Source: Parapusillimonas granuli (GTDB lineage Bacteria > Pseudomonadota > Gammaproteobacteria > Burkholderiales > Burkholderiaceae_B). Taken from it: 64,000 nt of DNA. The translations under genes were made by a program, and so were the position numbers. The DNA lies in NCBI RefSeq assembly GCF_013416525.1, contig NZ_JACCEM010000003.1:248001-312000 (forward strand), given 5' to 3'. Under the pieces are notes generated by a model, which saw nothing but the letters and a program-made list of their open reading frames with translations, made no database searches and had not been told where the DNA came from. Shown piece by piece: positions 1 to 7,031 of this stretch (positions are counted from its first letter, which is position 1; each line of letters opens with the position of its first letter).

Positions 1-335
1 GCCAGTATGAATGGATGGCGCATCGCCGCATCGCCGCCGGCACGACCACGCTGAGCGCGGAGATCATGGATGCGGTGGCACGCAACGAGCGTCCGGCGCC
101 CATGCCGGAAGAGCTGCGGGACGTCTACGAGTTCTGCACCGAGACGCAGCGCCTGGGCGCGCCGGGGCGCGAGGCCTACGGCCGCGTGGAGGCGCGCTAT
201 GGCAAACGCGGCGTGCTGGATCTGCTGGCGATCTGCGGCTACTACACCTTGCTGGCCATGGTGCTCAATACCGCCGAACCGCCCTTGCCCGACGGCATGG
301 CGCCGCCGTTGAAACCGATGCGCGGCGCGGGTTGA
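1..335 (+). CDS. Carboxymuconolactone decarboxylase family protein (5' end missing)
   Basis: The reading frame is open from base 3 to the TGA at 333-335 and runs off the left edge, so only about the last 110 residues are visible. The start of the visible part (YEW, then HRRIA) and the C-terminal helix (YTLLAMVLNTAEPPLPDG) resemble the alkylhydroperoxidase-like fold of carboxymuconolactone decarboxylases, which includes 4-carboxymuconolactone decarboxylase of protocatechuate breakdown and many proteins of unknown substrate. The active-site part lies outside or at the edge of the window, so the reaction cannot be assigned. The ATG at 15 is an internal methionine, not a convincing start. It converges on the IclR gene, with 7 bases between them. 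Confidence 0.7.
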   Translation, partial: QYEWMAHRRIAAGTTTLSAEIMDAVARNERPAPMPEELRDVYEFCTETQRLGAPGREAYGRVEARYGKRGVLDLLAICGYYTLLAMVLNTAEPPLPDGMAPPLKPMRGAG

Positions 336-342
336 CGGCGGC

Positions 343-1122
343 TCAGCCCACCGCGCGCGCGGGCAGGTCCACCACGTTGGCCGATGTGGATATCCGCTCG
401 CTCACCTGCCGGCCGGCCTCCAGCACGAGCGGTATGGCGGCCGCGAAGGCGGTTTCGCTGGTCGTGCAGGCGGATGCCGCCAGCGCAAGGCTGCCCAGCA
501 CGTCTCCGGCGCGGTTGAACAGCGGGGCGGCCACGGAAAGAATCCCGGGGTTGTATTCGCCGAAGCTTCTGGCATAGCCCTGCTGGCGGATCTGCTTGAG
601 GGTCAGCCGAAAGCCGTCCCAGTCGGCGCCCAGCCCCACGCTGGCGATGCTTTTGCGATGCTTGGCGAAGATGCTGCGCAACTGGTGCACGGGCAGATAG
701 GCGAGAATGATCTTGGCCGACGCGCCGGCGACCAGGGGCCTGCGCTGGCCCCGCGTGAACAAGGCGGACGGCGCGTTGGGGGCCAGCGATTGCTGCACGC
801 ACATGATGCTGTCGCTGAACAGGATACAGAGCAATGAGCTGAAGCCGCTGTCCGCCGTCAGTTTTTGGATCACCGGCGTTCCGGCGATGTAGACGGGGTC
901 GCACAGCCGGATGGTGCGGTCCATTTCCATGATGCGCGGCCCCAGCACATATGAGCCGTTGGCCACGCGCGCAAGCAGCCCCGCCTGATGCAGCGACTTG
1001 ATATACCGGTAACAGGTCGACGCGGGAATGCCCGCGTACCGTATCAGGTCTTCAGTGGCCCAAACCGGCGCCGCGGGCGTGAACACATCCAGCAGGTTCA
1101 GCATCTTGTCCAGGCTGCTCAT
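343..1122 (-). CDS. IclR family transcriptional regulator
   Basis: A 259-residue regulator with an N-terminal winged helix-turn-helix (about residues 5-65; YAGIPASTCYRYIKSL is the recognition region) and a C-terminal IclR effector domain that ends near LGSLALAASACTT. An upstream in-frame start at 1176 would add 18 residues. I prefer the ATG at 1120-1122 because GACGAGAG lies just upstream and the protein then begins shortly before the DNA-binding domain, as usual for the family. It is transcribed away from the isomerase/Bug/aldolase operon starting at 1371 and is its probable regulator; two copies of an AT-rich inverted repeat lie in front of the first two genes of that operon. The effector is unknown, likely a pathway acid. 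Confidence 0.88.
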   Translation of the reverse strand: MSSLDKMLNLLDVFTPAAPVWATEDLIRYAGIPASTCYRYIKSLHQAGLLARVANGSYVLGPRIMEMDRTIRLCDPVYIAGTPVIQKLTADSGFSSLLCILFSDSIMCVQQSLAPNAPSALFTRGQRRPLVAGASAKIILAYLPVHQLRSIFAKHRKSIASVGLGADWDGFRLTLKQIRQQGYARSFGEYNPGILSVAAPLFNRAGDVLGSLALAASACTTSETAFAAAIPLVLEAGRQVSERISTSANVVDLPARAVG

Positions 1123-1310
1123 CGCTCTCGTCAAATCCGTCCATTCAAAAAAAACGCCGAAGCGGGGCACAGGCACCCCGCCGAACAGCCTCTCGGCGCC
1201 GCTCCGGCGTCTTGCGGCCCGCCCGATAGATTACTTCATATCCGAAAGGCCTTGCGACTCGCGCCGCCGCCGGCGCCCGCGCGCCGGCGGGCACGCGGGG
1301 ACAGGTTTAA

Positions 1311-1326
1311 GATTAAAATAATTATC
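1311..1326. promoter_or_regulatory. Candidate IclR operator, copy 1
   Basis: GATTAAAATAATTATC is an imperfect inverted repeat (GAT.A..A against its complement) in the 248-bp divergent gap between the IclR gene and the isomerase gene. Its last 15 bases recur exactly at 2096-2110. Its AT content stands out in a GC-rich stretch, and the IclR family is known to bind AT-rich palindromes near its own promoter. Binding by this regulator is inferred. Confidence 0.5.
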
Positions 1327-1370
1327 GTATGGCAAGAGAATTTAATGAACTAGAAAAGAGGCAGACCGGC

Positions 1371-2078
1371 ATGACCGAGCAAGAGGGCGCCACGGCGCAA
1401 AAAACGGGATGGAAAGTGGGGCTGATCGTCCCGATGAACAACACCACCATGGCCCGGGAAATCGCCGGCTGGCTGCCGGCCGGGTCGGAGGTCGAGGTCC
1501 TGCGCATCCCGCGCGGCAAGGGACTGATCACGCCCGAGGTCTTGCCGGAGTATGTCCGGAACACGCTGGACCTGGCGGCGGGCATGAGCAAAGGCCTGGA
1601 CGTCGTCGCCTATGGCTGCACCGCGGCCGGCTTCGTCGCCGGGCCCGAGGGCGAAGCGCGGCTTGCAAGGGATCTGGAATCCGTGACCGGAACCGCCGTC
1701 GTCACGACGGCCCGCTCCATGGTGCTGGCCTTGCGCGAACTGGGCGCGCGCCGCATTGCGCTCGTGTCGCCCTATAGCGAGACCGTGAACCGCGCGTTGA
1801 TGAAATTCCTGGATGAAGACGACATCGAGGTCCAGGAGCTGGCCAGCTTCAACGCGCCGGACGTCGATGCGTTGGGTCGCATCACCGAAGACGAGGTGGC
1901 CGCCCTGGCACGCAAGACCATGACCGCCTCCTGTGACGCGATGTTCATCGCGTGTTCCCAGCTGCCGACCCTGGGCGTGCTGGACGGCCTGTCCGCCGAG
2001 TTCGGACGGCCCGTGATGTCGTCGATCAAGGCGACCGCCCTGCAGGCGGACCGCGCAGCCTTGCTGCGCCGGAGCTGA
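1371..2078 (+). CDS. Maleate cis-trans isomerase / Asp-Glu racemase superfamily protein
   Basis: A 235-residue protein of the aspartate/glutamate racemase superfamily, closest in pattern to maleate isomerase, arylmalonate decarboxylase and EutA. The substrate-binding start PMNNTT is at residues 21-26, and the paired catalytic cysteines sit in AYGCTAAGF (C83) and FIACSQLPT (C195), the expected spacing for two-cysteine members. The ATG at 1371 has AGAGG about 10 bases upstream; the in-frame ATG at 1329 would add 14 residues but has no ribosome site. It is followed by a Bug receptor, an HpaI-type aldolase and a pyrone-dicarboxylate-hydrolase-like gene, which suggests work on an unsaturated or substituted dicarboxylic acid. 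Isomerase, racemase or decarboxylase activity cannot be told apart from sequence alone. Confidence 0.82.
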   Translation: MTEQEGATAQKTGWKVGLIVPMNNTTMAREIAGWLPAGSEVEVLRIPRGKGLITPEVLPEYVRNTLDLAAGMSKGLDVVAYGCTAAGFVAGPEGEARLARDLESVTGTAVVTTARSMVLALRELGARRIALVSPYSETVNRALMKFLDEDDIEVQELASFNAPDVDALGRITEDEVAALARKTMTASCDAMFIACSQLPTLGVLDGLSAEFGRPVMSSIKATALQADRAALLRRS

Positions 2079-2094
2079 ATTTGATGTAAATTAA

Positions 2095-2110
2095 AATTAA
2101 AATAATTATC
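2095..2110. promoter_or_regulatory. Candidate IclR operator, copy 2
   Basis: Bases 2096-2110 repeat exactly the 15 bases at 1312-1326. This copy lies 17 bases after the isomerase stop codon and 32 bases before the Bug receptor start, so the receptor may have its own promoter under the same regulator. The flanking ATTAAAATTAAAATAAT run is unusually AT-rich for this genome. Confidence 0.45.
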
Positions 2111-2142
2111 ACCATGTTGGATTATTTTCAGAGGAGAATTCC

Positions 2143-3111
2143 ATGTACAAGAAGCTGGCCGCCGCTCTGGCCATTCTGACCTGTTCCGTCCAGGCTTACG
2201 CGCAATCGGGAACGAGCTGGCCGGAGCACCCGGTGCGCATCATCGTTCCGTTCACCGCCGGTTCGTTCACCGATACGGCGGCGCGGGCCATGAGCCGCGA
2301 ACTCAGCACCCAGTTCGGCCAGCAATTCGTGGTGGAGAACCGGGGCGGCGCCGGGAGCACCATCGGCACCGACGTCGTGGCCAAGGCGGCGGCGGACGGC
2401 TACACCTTCATGGTGACCGACAACTCATTCGCCGTGTCCGCGGCGCTCTACAAGACATTGCCCTACGACCCCAAGAAGGACATCGTCCAAGTCGCCCAGC
2501 TTGCCGAGGCGCCGGCGGTTCTGGTGGGAAGCACGGCTTTGCCCGCAAAAGACTTGAAGTCGGTGATCGCCGCCGCCAAAGCCCAGCCTGAATCGATGAC
2601 CTTCGGGTCGGGCGGCCTGGGATCGTCGGCGCATCTGGCCATGGAGGCCTTCCTGCTGGATGCCGGCGCCAAGCTGGTGCACGTACCCTACAAAGGCATC
2701 GCCGCCGCCATGCTGGACGTGGTCGCGGGGCGCGTCGACATCGCCATCGGCAGCGTCGGGTCCACCGTCCAGTACATCAAGGACAAGCGCGTGCAAGGCC
2801 TCGCCTTGAGCGGCAAGAAGCGCCATCCCATGTTTCCGGAGGTTCCCACGTTCGCGGAGGCCGGCTATCCCGACTACGGGGTCATGTACTGGTTCGGGGT
2901 CATGGCGCCCGCGGGCGTGCCGGATGCCATCCTGGAAAAGCTTCAGGGCGGCATCGTCAAAGCCACGCAGTCGGCGGAATTGCGCAAGGTGTTCGAAGGG
3001 GCGGGCGTGGCGCCCGAGGCCACGGGCAGGCGGGAATTCACTCAGCGCGTCGCGGCGGAAACCGCGCTCTGGGCGGATGTCATCAAGCGAGCGAATGTGA
3101 AGGTGGATTGA
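2143..3111 (+). CDS. Bug/TctC family tripartite tricarboxylate transport binding protein
   Basis: A 322-residue periplasmic solute receptor. A Sec signal peptide (MYKKLAAALAILTCSVQAYA, cleavage near residue 21) precedes the family hallmarks: WPEHPVRIIVPFTAG, an FVVENRGGAGSTIGTD loop, YKGIAAAMLDVVAGRVD, and FPEVPTFAEAGYP. A strong AGAGGAG site lies 7 bases before the ATG. Bug proteins bind small carboxylates and related compounds and, with TctA/TctB membrane parts, drive cation-coupled uptake; no TctAB gene is in the window, so this is an orphan receptor. Its TGA overlaps the start of the aldolase gene, so the ligand is probably the substrate of this operon. Confidence 0.93.
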   Translation: MYKKLAAALAILTCSVQAYAQSGTSWPEHPVRIIVPFTAGSFTDTAARAMSRELSTQFGQQFVVENRGGAGSTIGTDVVAKAAADGYTFMVTDNSFAVSAALYKTLPYDPKKDIVQVAQLAEAPAVLVGSTALPAKDLKSVIAAAKAQPESMTFGSGGLGSSAHLAMEAFLLDAGAKLVHVPYKGIAAAMLDVVAGRVDIAIGSVGSTVQYIKDKRVQGLALSGKKRHPMFPEVPTFAEAGYPDYGVMYWFGVMAPAGVPDAILEKLQGGIVKATQSAELRKVFEGAGVAPEATGRREFTQRVAAETALWADVIKRANVKVD

Positions 3112-3932
3112 TGATGGCTTGGGAACAGAATCGCATTTCAAGAACCATGCGGGAAGGGGGCCTGGTGCTCTGCATGGGGATCAGGCAGGCGCGCACGCCC
3201 GACATCGCTCCGATGGCGGCGGCCTGCGGGTTCGACAGCATCTATCTCGACATGGAGCACAGCCCCATCGAATTCGACGCCGTTTCGTCCATATGCATCG
3301 CCGCCCTGGGCTGCGGCATCACGCCTTTGGTCCGGGTTCCGGACCATGCCGCACAGCATGTCTCGCGCGCCCTGGACGGCGGCGCGCAGGGCGTCATCGT
3401 GCCGCACGTCTCGACGGCGGAACAGGCGCGCGCGCTGGTGGCGGCTTCCAAGTATCCGCCGCTGGGCCATCGCTCCGTCATGGGCAGCGGGCCCGCCCTT
3501 GCATACGCCTCCAGGCCGCTGGCGGAAGTGATCGAGACGGGCAACCGCGAATCCCTGCTGATCGCCATGCTCGAAACGCCCGAGGGCATCGCCAACGCAA
3601 GCGCCATCGCGGCGGTGCCGGGCATAGACATGCTGCTGATCGGGTCCAATGATCTTTGCACGGAAATGGGCATACCCGGCCAGCTGAGGCACCCCCGCCT
3701 GCGCGAGGCATACGCGCAGGCCGCGAACGCCTGTCGCGAGCATGGCAAGTTTCTCGGGATCGGGGGCATACGATCCGACCTGGCGCTGCAAAGCGACCTG
3801 TTCGCGATGGGCGCGCGCATGATCATCGCCGGCAGCGACGTCACCTACCTGATGCAGGCGGCCGGCAAGGACGCCGAACAATTGCGCCGGGCGGCCGCGG
3901 AACTCGACAAGGAAGCGAACGATGCACGATAG
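3111..3932 (+). CDS. HpcH/HpaI family aldolase
   Basis: A 273-residue class II pyruvate-type aldolase of the HpcH/HpaI (citrate lyase beta-like) family. Visible hallmarks are DSIYLDMEHSP near the N-terminus, PLVRVPD, GAQGVIVPHVST, the metal ligand Glu in AMLETPEGI and the second acidic ligand in IGSNDL. Members split 4-hydroxy-2-oxo acids into pyruvate plus an aldehyde or oxo-acid. The start ATG overlaps the TGA of the Bug gene with AAGGTGG upstream; a second ATG follows at 3114. The next gene overlaps its end by 11 bases, showing translational coupling. It probably carries out the final carbon-carbon cleavage of the operon's pathway. Confidence 0.9.
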   Translation: MMAWEQNRISRTMREGGLVLCMGIRQARTPDIAPMAAACGFDSIYLDMEHSPIEFDAVSSICIAALGCGITPLVRVPDHAAQHVSRALDGGAQGVIVPHVSTAEQARALVAASKYPPLGHRSVMGSGPALAYASRPLAEVIETGNRESLLIAMLETPEGIANASAIAAVPGIDMLLIGSNDLCTEMGIPGQLRHPRLREAYAQAANACREHGKFLGIGGIRSDLALQSDLFAMGARMIIAGSDVTYLMQAAGKDAEQLRRAAAELDKEANDAR

Positions 3933-4773
3933 CGATGGCAAGCCGGCTTTCACTGCGCCGCCCAAAGCCTGCGACAGCCATTTCCATGTATTCGGCCCCG
4001 CCGGCCAATATGGCTACGGCACCGAGCTGCGCTACGATCCTCCGCATGCGCCGCTCGAAGACTACCTGGAGCTGGCCCGCCGCCTGGGCCTGACCCGGTT
4101 CGTGTTCGTGCAGCCCAGCGCCTATGGGCGAGACAACCGCTGCATGCTCGACGCGATGAAGCAGATGGCGCTGCCGTGCCGGGGCATCGTCGACGTCGAT
4201 GAAAACGAATCCGACGCCACGCTGGGCGCGCTGGACGCGACGGGCGTGTGCGGTGTCCGCATCAACGTCCGCCCCATCATGCCGGCGCAGCCGGGCTTCG
4301 GCGCCACCCTGGCGCCCCGCATCGAGCGCTTGGCCGCGCGCTGCGCCGAACTCGGCTGGCACCTGGACTTCCTGTTGCCCGACTGGCTGACGATAGAGCT
4401 GCTGCCCGTGCTGCGCGCCTTGCGCCTGCCGTATTCGATTGCCCACCTGGGGATGCAAAAGGCGCGCGACGGCGCCGATGCGGCGGGCTTCCGGCAGGTG
4501 CTCGACCTGGCGCGGAACGGCAACTGCTATCTGAAGATCACCGGCATCTACCGCATCTCGACCGCGCCGGGGTTCAGCGACGTGGCGCCCATGGTGCATG
4601 CGGCGCTGGACGCCGCGCCCGATCGCCTGATCTGGGGCAGCGACTACCCGCATCTGTCCTTCGGCGAAAACAGCTCCGTCGAGCTGTTCAATCTGCTGGG
4701 CGCATGGGTGCCGGATCCCGCCATGCGCCAAAGGATTCTGTCGGACAACCCGGCGCGGCTGTATCGATTCTGA
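3922..4773 (+). CDS. Amidohydrolase family protein, 2-pyrone-4,6-dicarboxylate hydrolase-like
   Basis: A 283-residue TIM-barrel metal-dependent hydrolase of the amidohydrolase-2 type. It opens with ACDSHFHVFGP (metal-binding DxHxH-like motif, residues 16-26) and continues with VFVQPSAYG, RGIVDVD, GVRINV, an AHLG histidine strand near 174-177, and the terminal WGSDYPH aspartate motif near 235-241. This pattern matches LigI-type 2-pyrone-4,6-dicarboxylate lactonases and their many uncharacterised relatives. It starts inside the aldolase gene. In LigI pathways hydrolysis of the pyrone feeds 4-oxalomesaconate and then an aldolase, so the pairing with an HpaI-type aldolase is consistent with ring-opened aromatic or dicarboxylate breakdown. 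The exact substrate is unproven. Confidence 0.83.
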   Translation: MHDSDGKPAFTAPPKACDSHFHVFGPAGQYGYGTELRYDPPHAPLEDYLELARRLGLTRFVFVQPSAYGRDNRCMLDAMKQMALPCRGIVDVDENESDATLGALDATGVCGVRINVRPIMPAQPGFGATLAPRIERLAARCAELGWHLDFLLPDWLTIELLPVLRALRLPYSIAHLGMQKARDGADAAGFRQVLDLARNGNCYLKITGIYRISTAPGFSDVAPMVHAALDAAPDRLIWGSDYPHLSFGENSSVELFNLLGAWVPDPAMRQRILSDNPARLYRF

Positions 4774-4782
4774 AGGAAAAGC

Positions 4783-4802
4783 GCCGGCCCTTCCGGGCTG
4801 GC
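4783..4802. terminator. Candidate bidirectional terminator
   Basis: GCCGGCCC-TTCC-GGGCTGGC forms an 8-bp stem with one G-U pair and a 4-base loop, placed between the converging hydrolase and acyl-CoA dehydrogenase genes. Read on the minus strand the stem is followed by CGCTTTTCCTT, a T-rich tail, so it best serves the minus-strand acyl-CoA dehydrogenase. Confidence 0.55.
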
Positions 4803-4818
4803 TGCTCGGGGCGCGGCC

Positions 4819-5994
4819 TCAGGACAGGATGGCTTTCGCGATGGTGTTGCGCTGGATCTCGCTGGTGCCGGTGACGATGCGGTAGAGCCGCAGGCGCCGG
4901 AAGATGAATTCGACGGGATGGTTCTTGGTGACGCCCACATTGCCATGGATCTGCATGGCCTTGTCCGCGATCTCGAAGCATTTTTCGGACACGAAAAGCT
5001 TGCACATCGACGCCTCTTTGCGGATGTCTCGCCCCGCATCCGCCTGGCGCGCCGCGGCGGCCACCATGCTGGTGCAGGCGTACAGGCCCGTCGCCATGTC
5101 GGCGAGCATGTGCTGGATGGCCTGGAAGCGGCTGATCGGCCCGCCGAATTGCCGGCGCTTGCCGGCATAGTCTATGGCCATGCCGTAGGCTTGGCGCGCA
5201 AGCCCGATCATGGTCGGGCAATGCAGCAGGCGGTTCACGCTGATCCGGCCCATGGCCGTCTTGAACCCCCGGCCTTCCTCGCCCAGGAGATTGGACCGGG
5301 GCACGCGCACGTTGTCGAAATGGATGTCCGCATCCACATGCTGTCCGGTCATGGGCAGGCAGTCATAGCTCAGGGTGACGCCGGGGCGGTCCAGCTCCAC
5401 CAGGATCGCCGAGATCCCGTCCGTTCCCTTGTCCGGGTCGGTCACGCACATGACGATCGCAAAATCGGCGAAGGGGGATGCGCTGATATAGTGTTTGCAG
5501 CCATTGATGACGTAGTCGTCTCCGTCGGCGACCGCGCGCGTGCCGATGCTGCCCGCGTCCGATCCCGACTGCGGTTCCGTCATGGCGAAGCACGTGCCTT
5601 TTTCGCCGCGGATGACGGGCAGGATGAAGCGCTCCATCTGGTCGGCCGTGGCGTGCTTCACCAGGCTGCCGATGCGCGACGGCCCGCCCCAGTCGCCCAG
5701 CACATGCGGAAAGAGGATGGCGCCCGAGGCGGCCGCGTCGTCCTTCAGCACGCAAAGATCCTCGACCGACATGCCCATGCCGCCCAGTTCGGACGGCACT
5801 TGCAGGCCATAAAGCCCCAGTTCGCGCGAGCGACGCCATATTTGCCTTACCGTCTCCTTCGAGAACCGGTCCTCGTAGGTGAAGCCGTTGGCGCGTTCGT
5901 AGGGAATGAGCTCTTCGGTAAGATAGCGCTGCAGAACGGCTCGAATCTGATTCAGCGGCGGTGTCGTTTGAGGGGCGTGCATGGTGGAATCCAT
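4819..5994 (-). CDS. Acyl-CoA dehydrogenase family protein
   Basis: A 391-residue flavoprotein with all three acyl-CoA dehydrogenase domains: an N-terminal helical part with GLYGLQVPSELGG, a middle beta domain with FAMTEPQSGSD (136-145), and a C-terminal helical part with KRRQFGGPI (279-286), MQIHGNVGV and GTSEIQRN (376-383). The family oxidises an acyl-CoA alpha-beta bond with electrons going to ETF. Both usual positions for the catalytic glutamate look substituted: T375 just before GTSEI, and N254 at the helix used by isovaleryl-CoA dehydrogenase. It is divergent from the LysR regulator and near an acyl-CoA synthetase, which fits activation then oxidation of an organic acid, but the reaction may not be a standard dehydrogenation. 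Confidence 0.9.
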   Translation of the reverse strand: MDSTMHAPQTTPPLNQIRAVLQRYLTEELIPYERANGFTYEDRFSKETVRQIWRRSRELGLYGLQVPSELGGMGMSVEDLCVLKDDAAASGAILFPHVLGDWGGPSRIGSLVKHATADQMERFILPVIRGEKGTCFAMTEPQSGSDAGSIGTRAVADGDDYVINGCKHYISASPFADFAIVMCVTDPDKGTDGISAILVELDRPGVTLSYDCLPMTGQHVDADIHFDNVRVPRSNLLGEEGRGFKTAMGRISVNRLLHCPTMIGLARQAYGMAIDYAGKRRQFGGPISRFQAIQHMLADMATGLYACTSMVAAAARQADAGRDIRKEASMCKLFVSEKCFEIADKAMQIHGNVGVTKNHPVEFIFRRLRLYRIVTGTSEIQRNTIAKAILS

Positions 5995-6011
5995 TCCTTC
6001 TATGATCGAAA

Positions 6012-6023
6012 GGCAATGTTGCC
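6012..6023. promoter_or_regulatory. Candidate LysR-type binding site
   Basis: GGCAATGTTGCC is a 5-bp-arm inverted repeat in the 88-bp divergent gap between the acyl-CoA dehydrogenase and LysR genes. LysR proteins commonly bind short dyads with a T-N11-A core in exactly this position. The assignment rests on location and symmetry only. Confidence 0.35.
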
Positions 6024-6082
6024 ACCGCCGCGCAGCGATCAGGATTATTCCGTGGCGGATTTCAATAACCCAGGGGAATGCA

Positions 6083-6991
6083 ATGCGGCTCGAGGACTTG
6101 AATTACTTTCTTGCGGTGGCCGATACCGGCCACATGGGGCGCGCGTCCGAACGGTTGGGGCAGACCCAGCCGGCGCTCACCAAAGGCATACAAAGACTGG
6201 AGCGCGAACTGGGTTTGCAACTGTTCGAGCGCACGCCGAAAGGCATGGTGCTGACGGCGGTGGGCCGGGCGTTCTTCGATCGGGCGAACCAGGTCCAGCT
6301 GGCGCTGGATGAGGCCGTGCGCGAGGCTCAGGACCTGCATTTTGGAACCATAGGGCTGCTTCGGGTCGGCGTGCCGTCGATCTATACCGATTACTTCGCG
6401 CGTACCTTCGAGTCGCTGCTGCGCCAAAGGCCGGCGGCGCGCGTGCAGGTTTCCATGGGCTTGAACGATTACCTGTTCTCGGCCCTGAGGCTGGGCGATC
6501 TGGACCTTTGCATCAGCGGCCAGCATGCCCTGCAGTACGACGAATTCGAGCAGGAGCCGCTGTTCCAGGACGATCTGTACATCGTGGCGCGGGAAGGCCA
6601 CCCCCTGTTTTTTCACCCCAAGCTGCGGTTTGCCTGCCTGGAGGGCGCTTCGTGGATTCTGCCGCGCGACCAGATCGTGGCGCGCCGCTGGGTGGACGCG
6701 CGTTTCATCGAGCACGGCCTGGCCGCGCCCAATGTGGTGGTGGAATCCAATTCGTCCAGCACGGCGCTGATCCGCATGGTCTACAGCACCGATCTGCTCA
6801 CGGTGGCCACCGAGTCCTGGCTGAACCGTCCGGAAAGCAAGGGCTTGCGGGCGATTCCCCTGGACGAGGCCCGATGGAAGCGGGTGGTCGGCATCACGAC
6901 CCGGAAGGGCGCCTACCTGTCGCCGCTGGTCCTGAGGTTCATCGAGCTGCTGCGCGAGCACAAGCCGCTGGGTTCTCCCGCCACCCGCTGA
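6083..6991 (+). CDS. LysR family transcriptional regulator
   Basis: A 302-residue LysR regulator. The N-terminal helix-turn-helix is clear (MRLEDLNYFLAVADTGHMG, GQTQPALTKGIQRLERELG, residues 1-60), followed by the periplasmic-binding-protein-like effector domain from about residue 90. The longer open frame begins at 5981, but the ATG at 6083 has AGGGGA 5 bases upstream and gives the canonical LysR start. It is transcribed away from the acyl-CoA dehydrogenase gene and converges on the acyl-CoA synthetase; by family habit it probably controls the divergent dehydrogenase gene and itself. The inducer is unknown. Confidence 0.92.
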   Translation: MRLEDLNYFLAVADTGHMGRASERLGQTQPALTKGIQRLERELGLQLFERTPKGMVLTAVGRAFFDRANQVQLALDEAVREAQDLHFGTIGLLRVGVPSIYTDYFARTFESLLRQRPAARVQVSMGLNDYLFSALRLGDLDLCISGQHALQYDEFEQEPLFQDDLYIVAREGHPLFFHPKLRFACLEGASWILPRDQIVARRWVDARFIEHGLAAPNVVVESNSSSTALIRMVYSTDLLTVATESWLNRPESKGLRAIPLDEARWKRVVGITTRKGAYLSPLVLRFIELLREHKPLGSPATR

Positions 6992-7027
6992 TGGGCGCCG
7001 GCGCGCGCTCCCGCCCGCCGGCGCATC
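6990..7027. terminator. Hairpin between converging LysR and ligase genes
   Basis: GCGCCGGCG at 6995-7003 and its exact complement at 7016-7024 form a 9-bp stem with a 12-base loop, extended by GATG/CATC at the ends. It overlaps the LysR stop codon and lies just before the stop of the minus-strand ligase. There is no clear T-run, so it is a possible bidirectional or Rho-assisted terminator. Confidence 0.45.
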
Positions 7028-7031
7028 GGAA

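Noticed and set aside
15-335. A complete 106-residue gene starting at 15
   Set aside because: The frame is open to base 3 and the sequence begins inside a carboxymuconolactone-decarboxylase-like fold, so it is a truncated longer gene.
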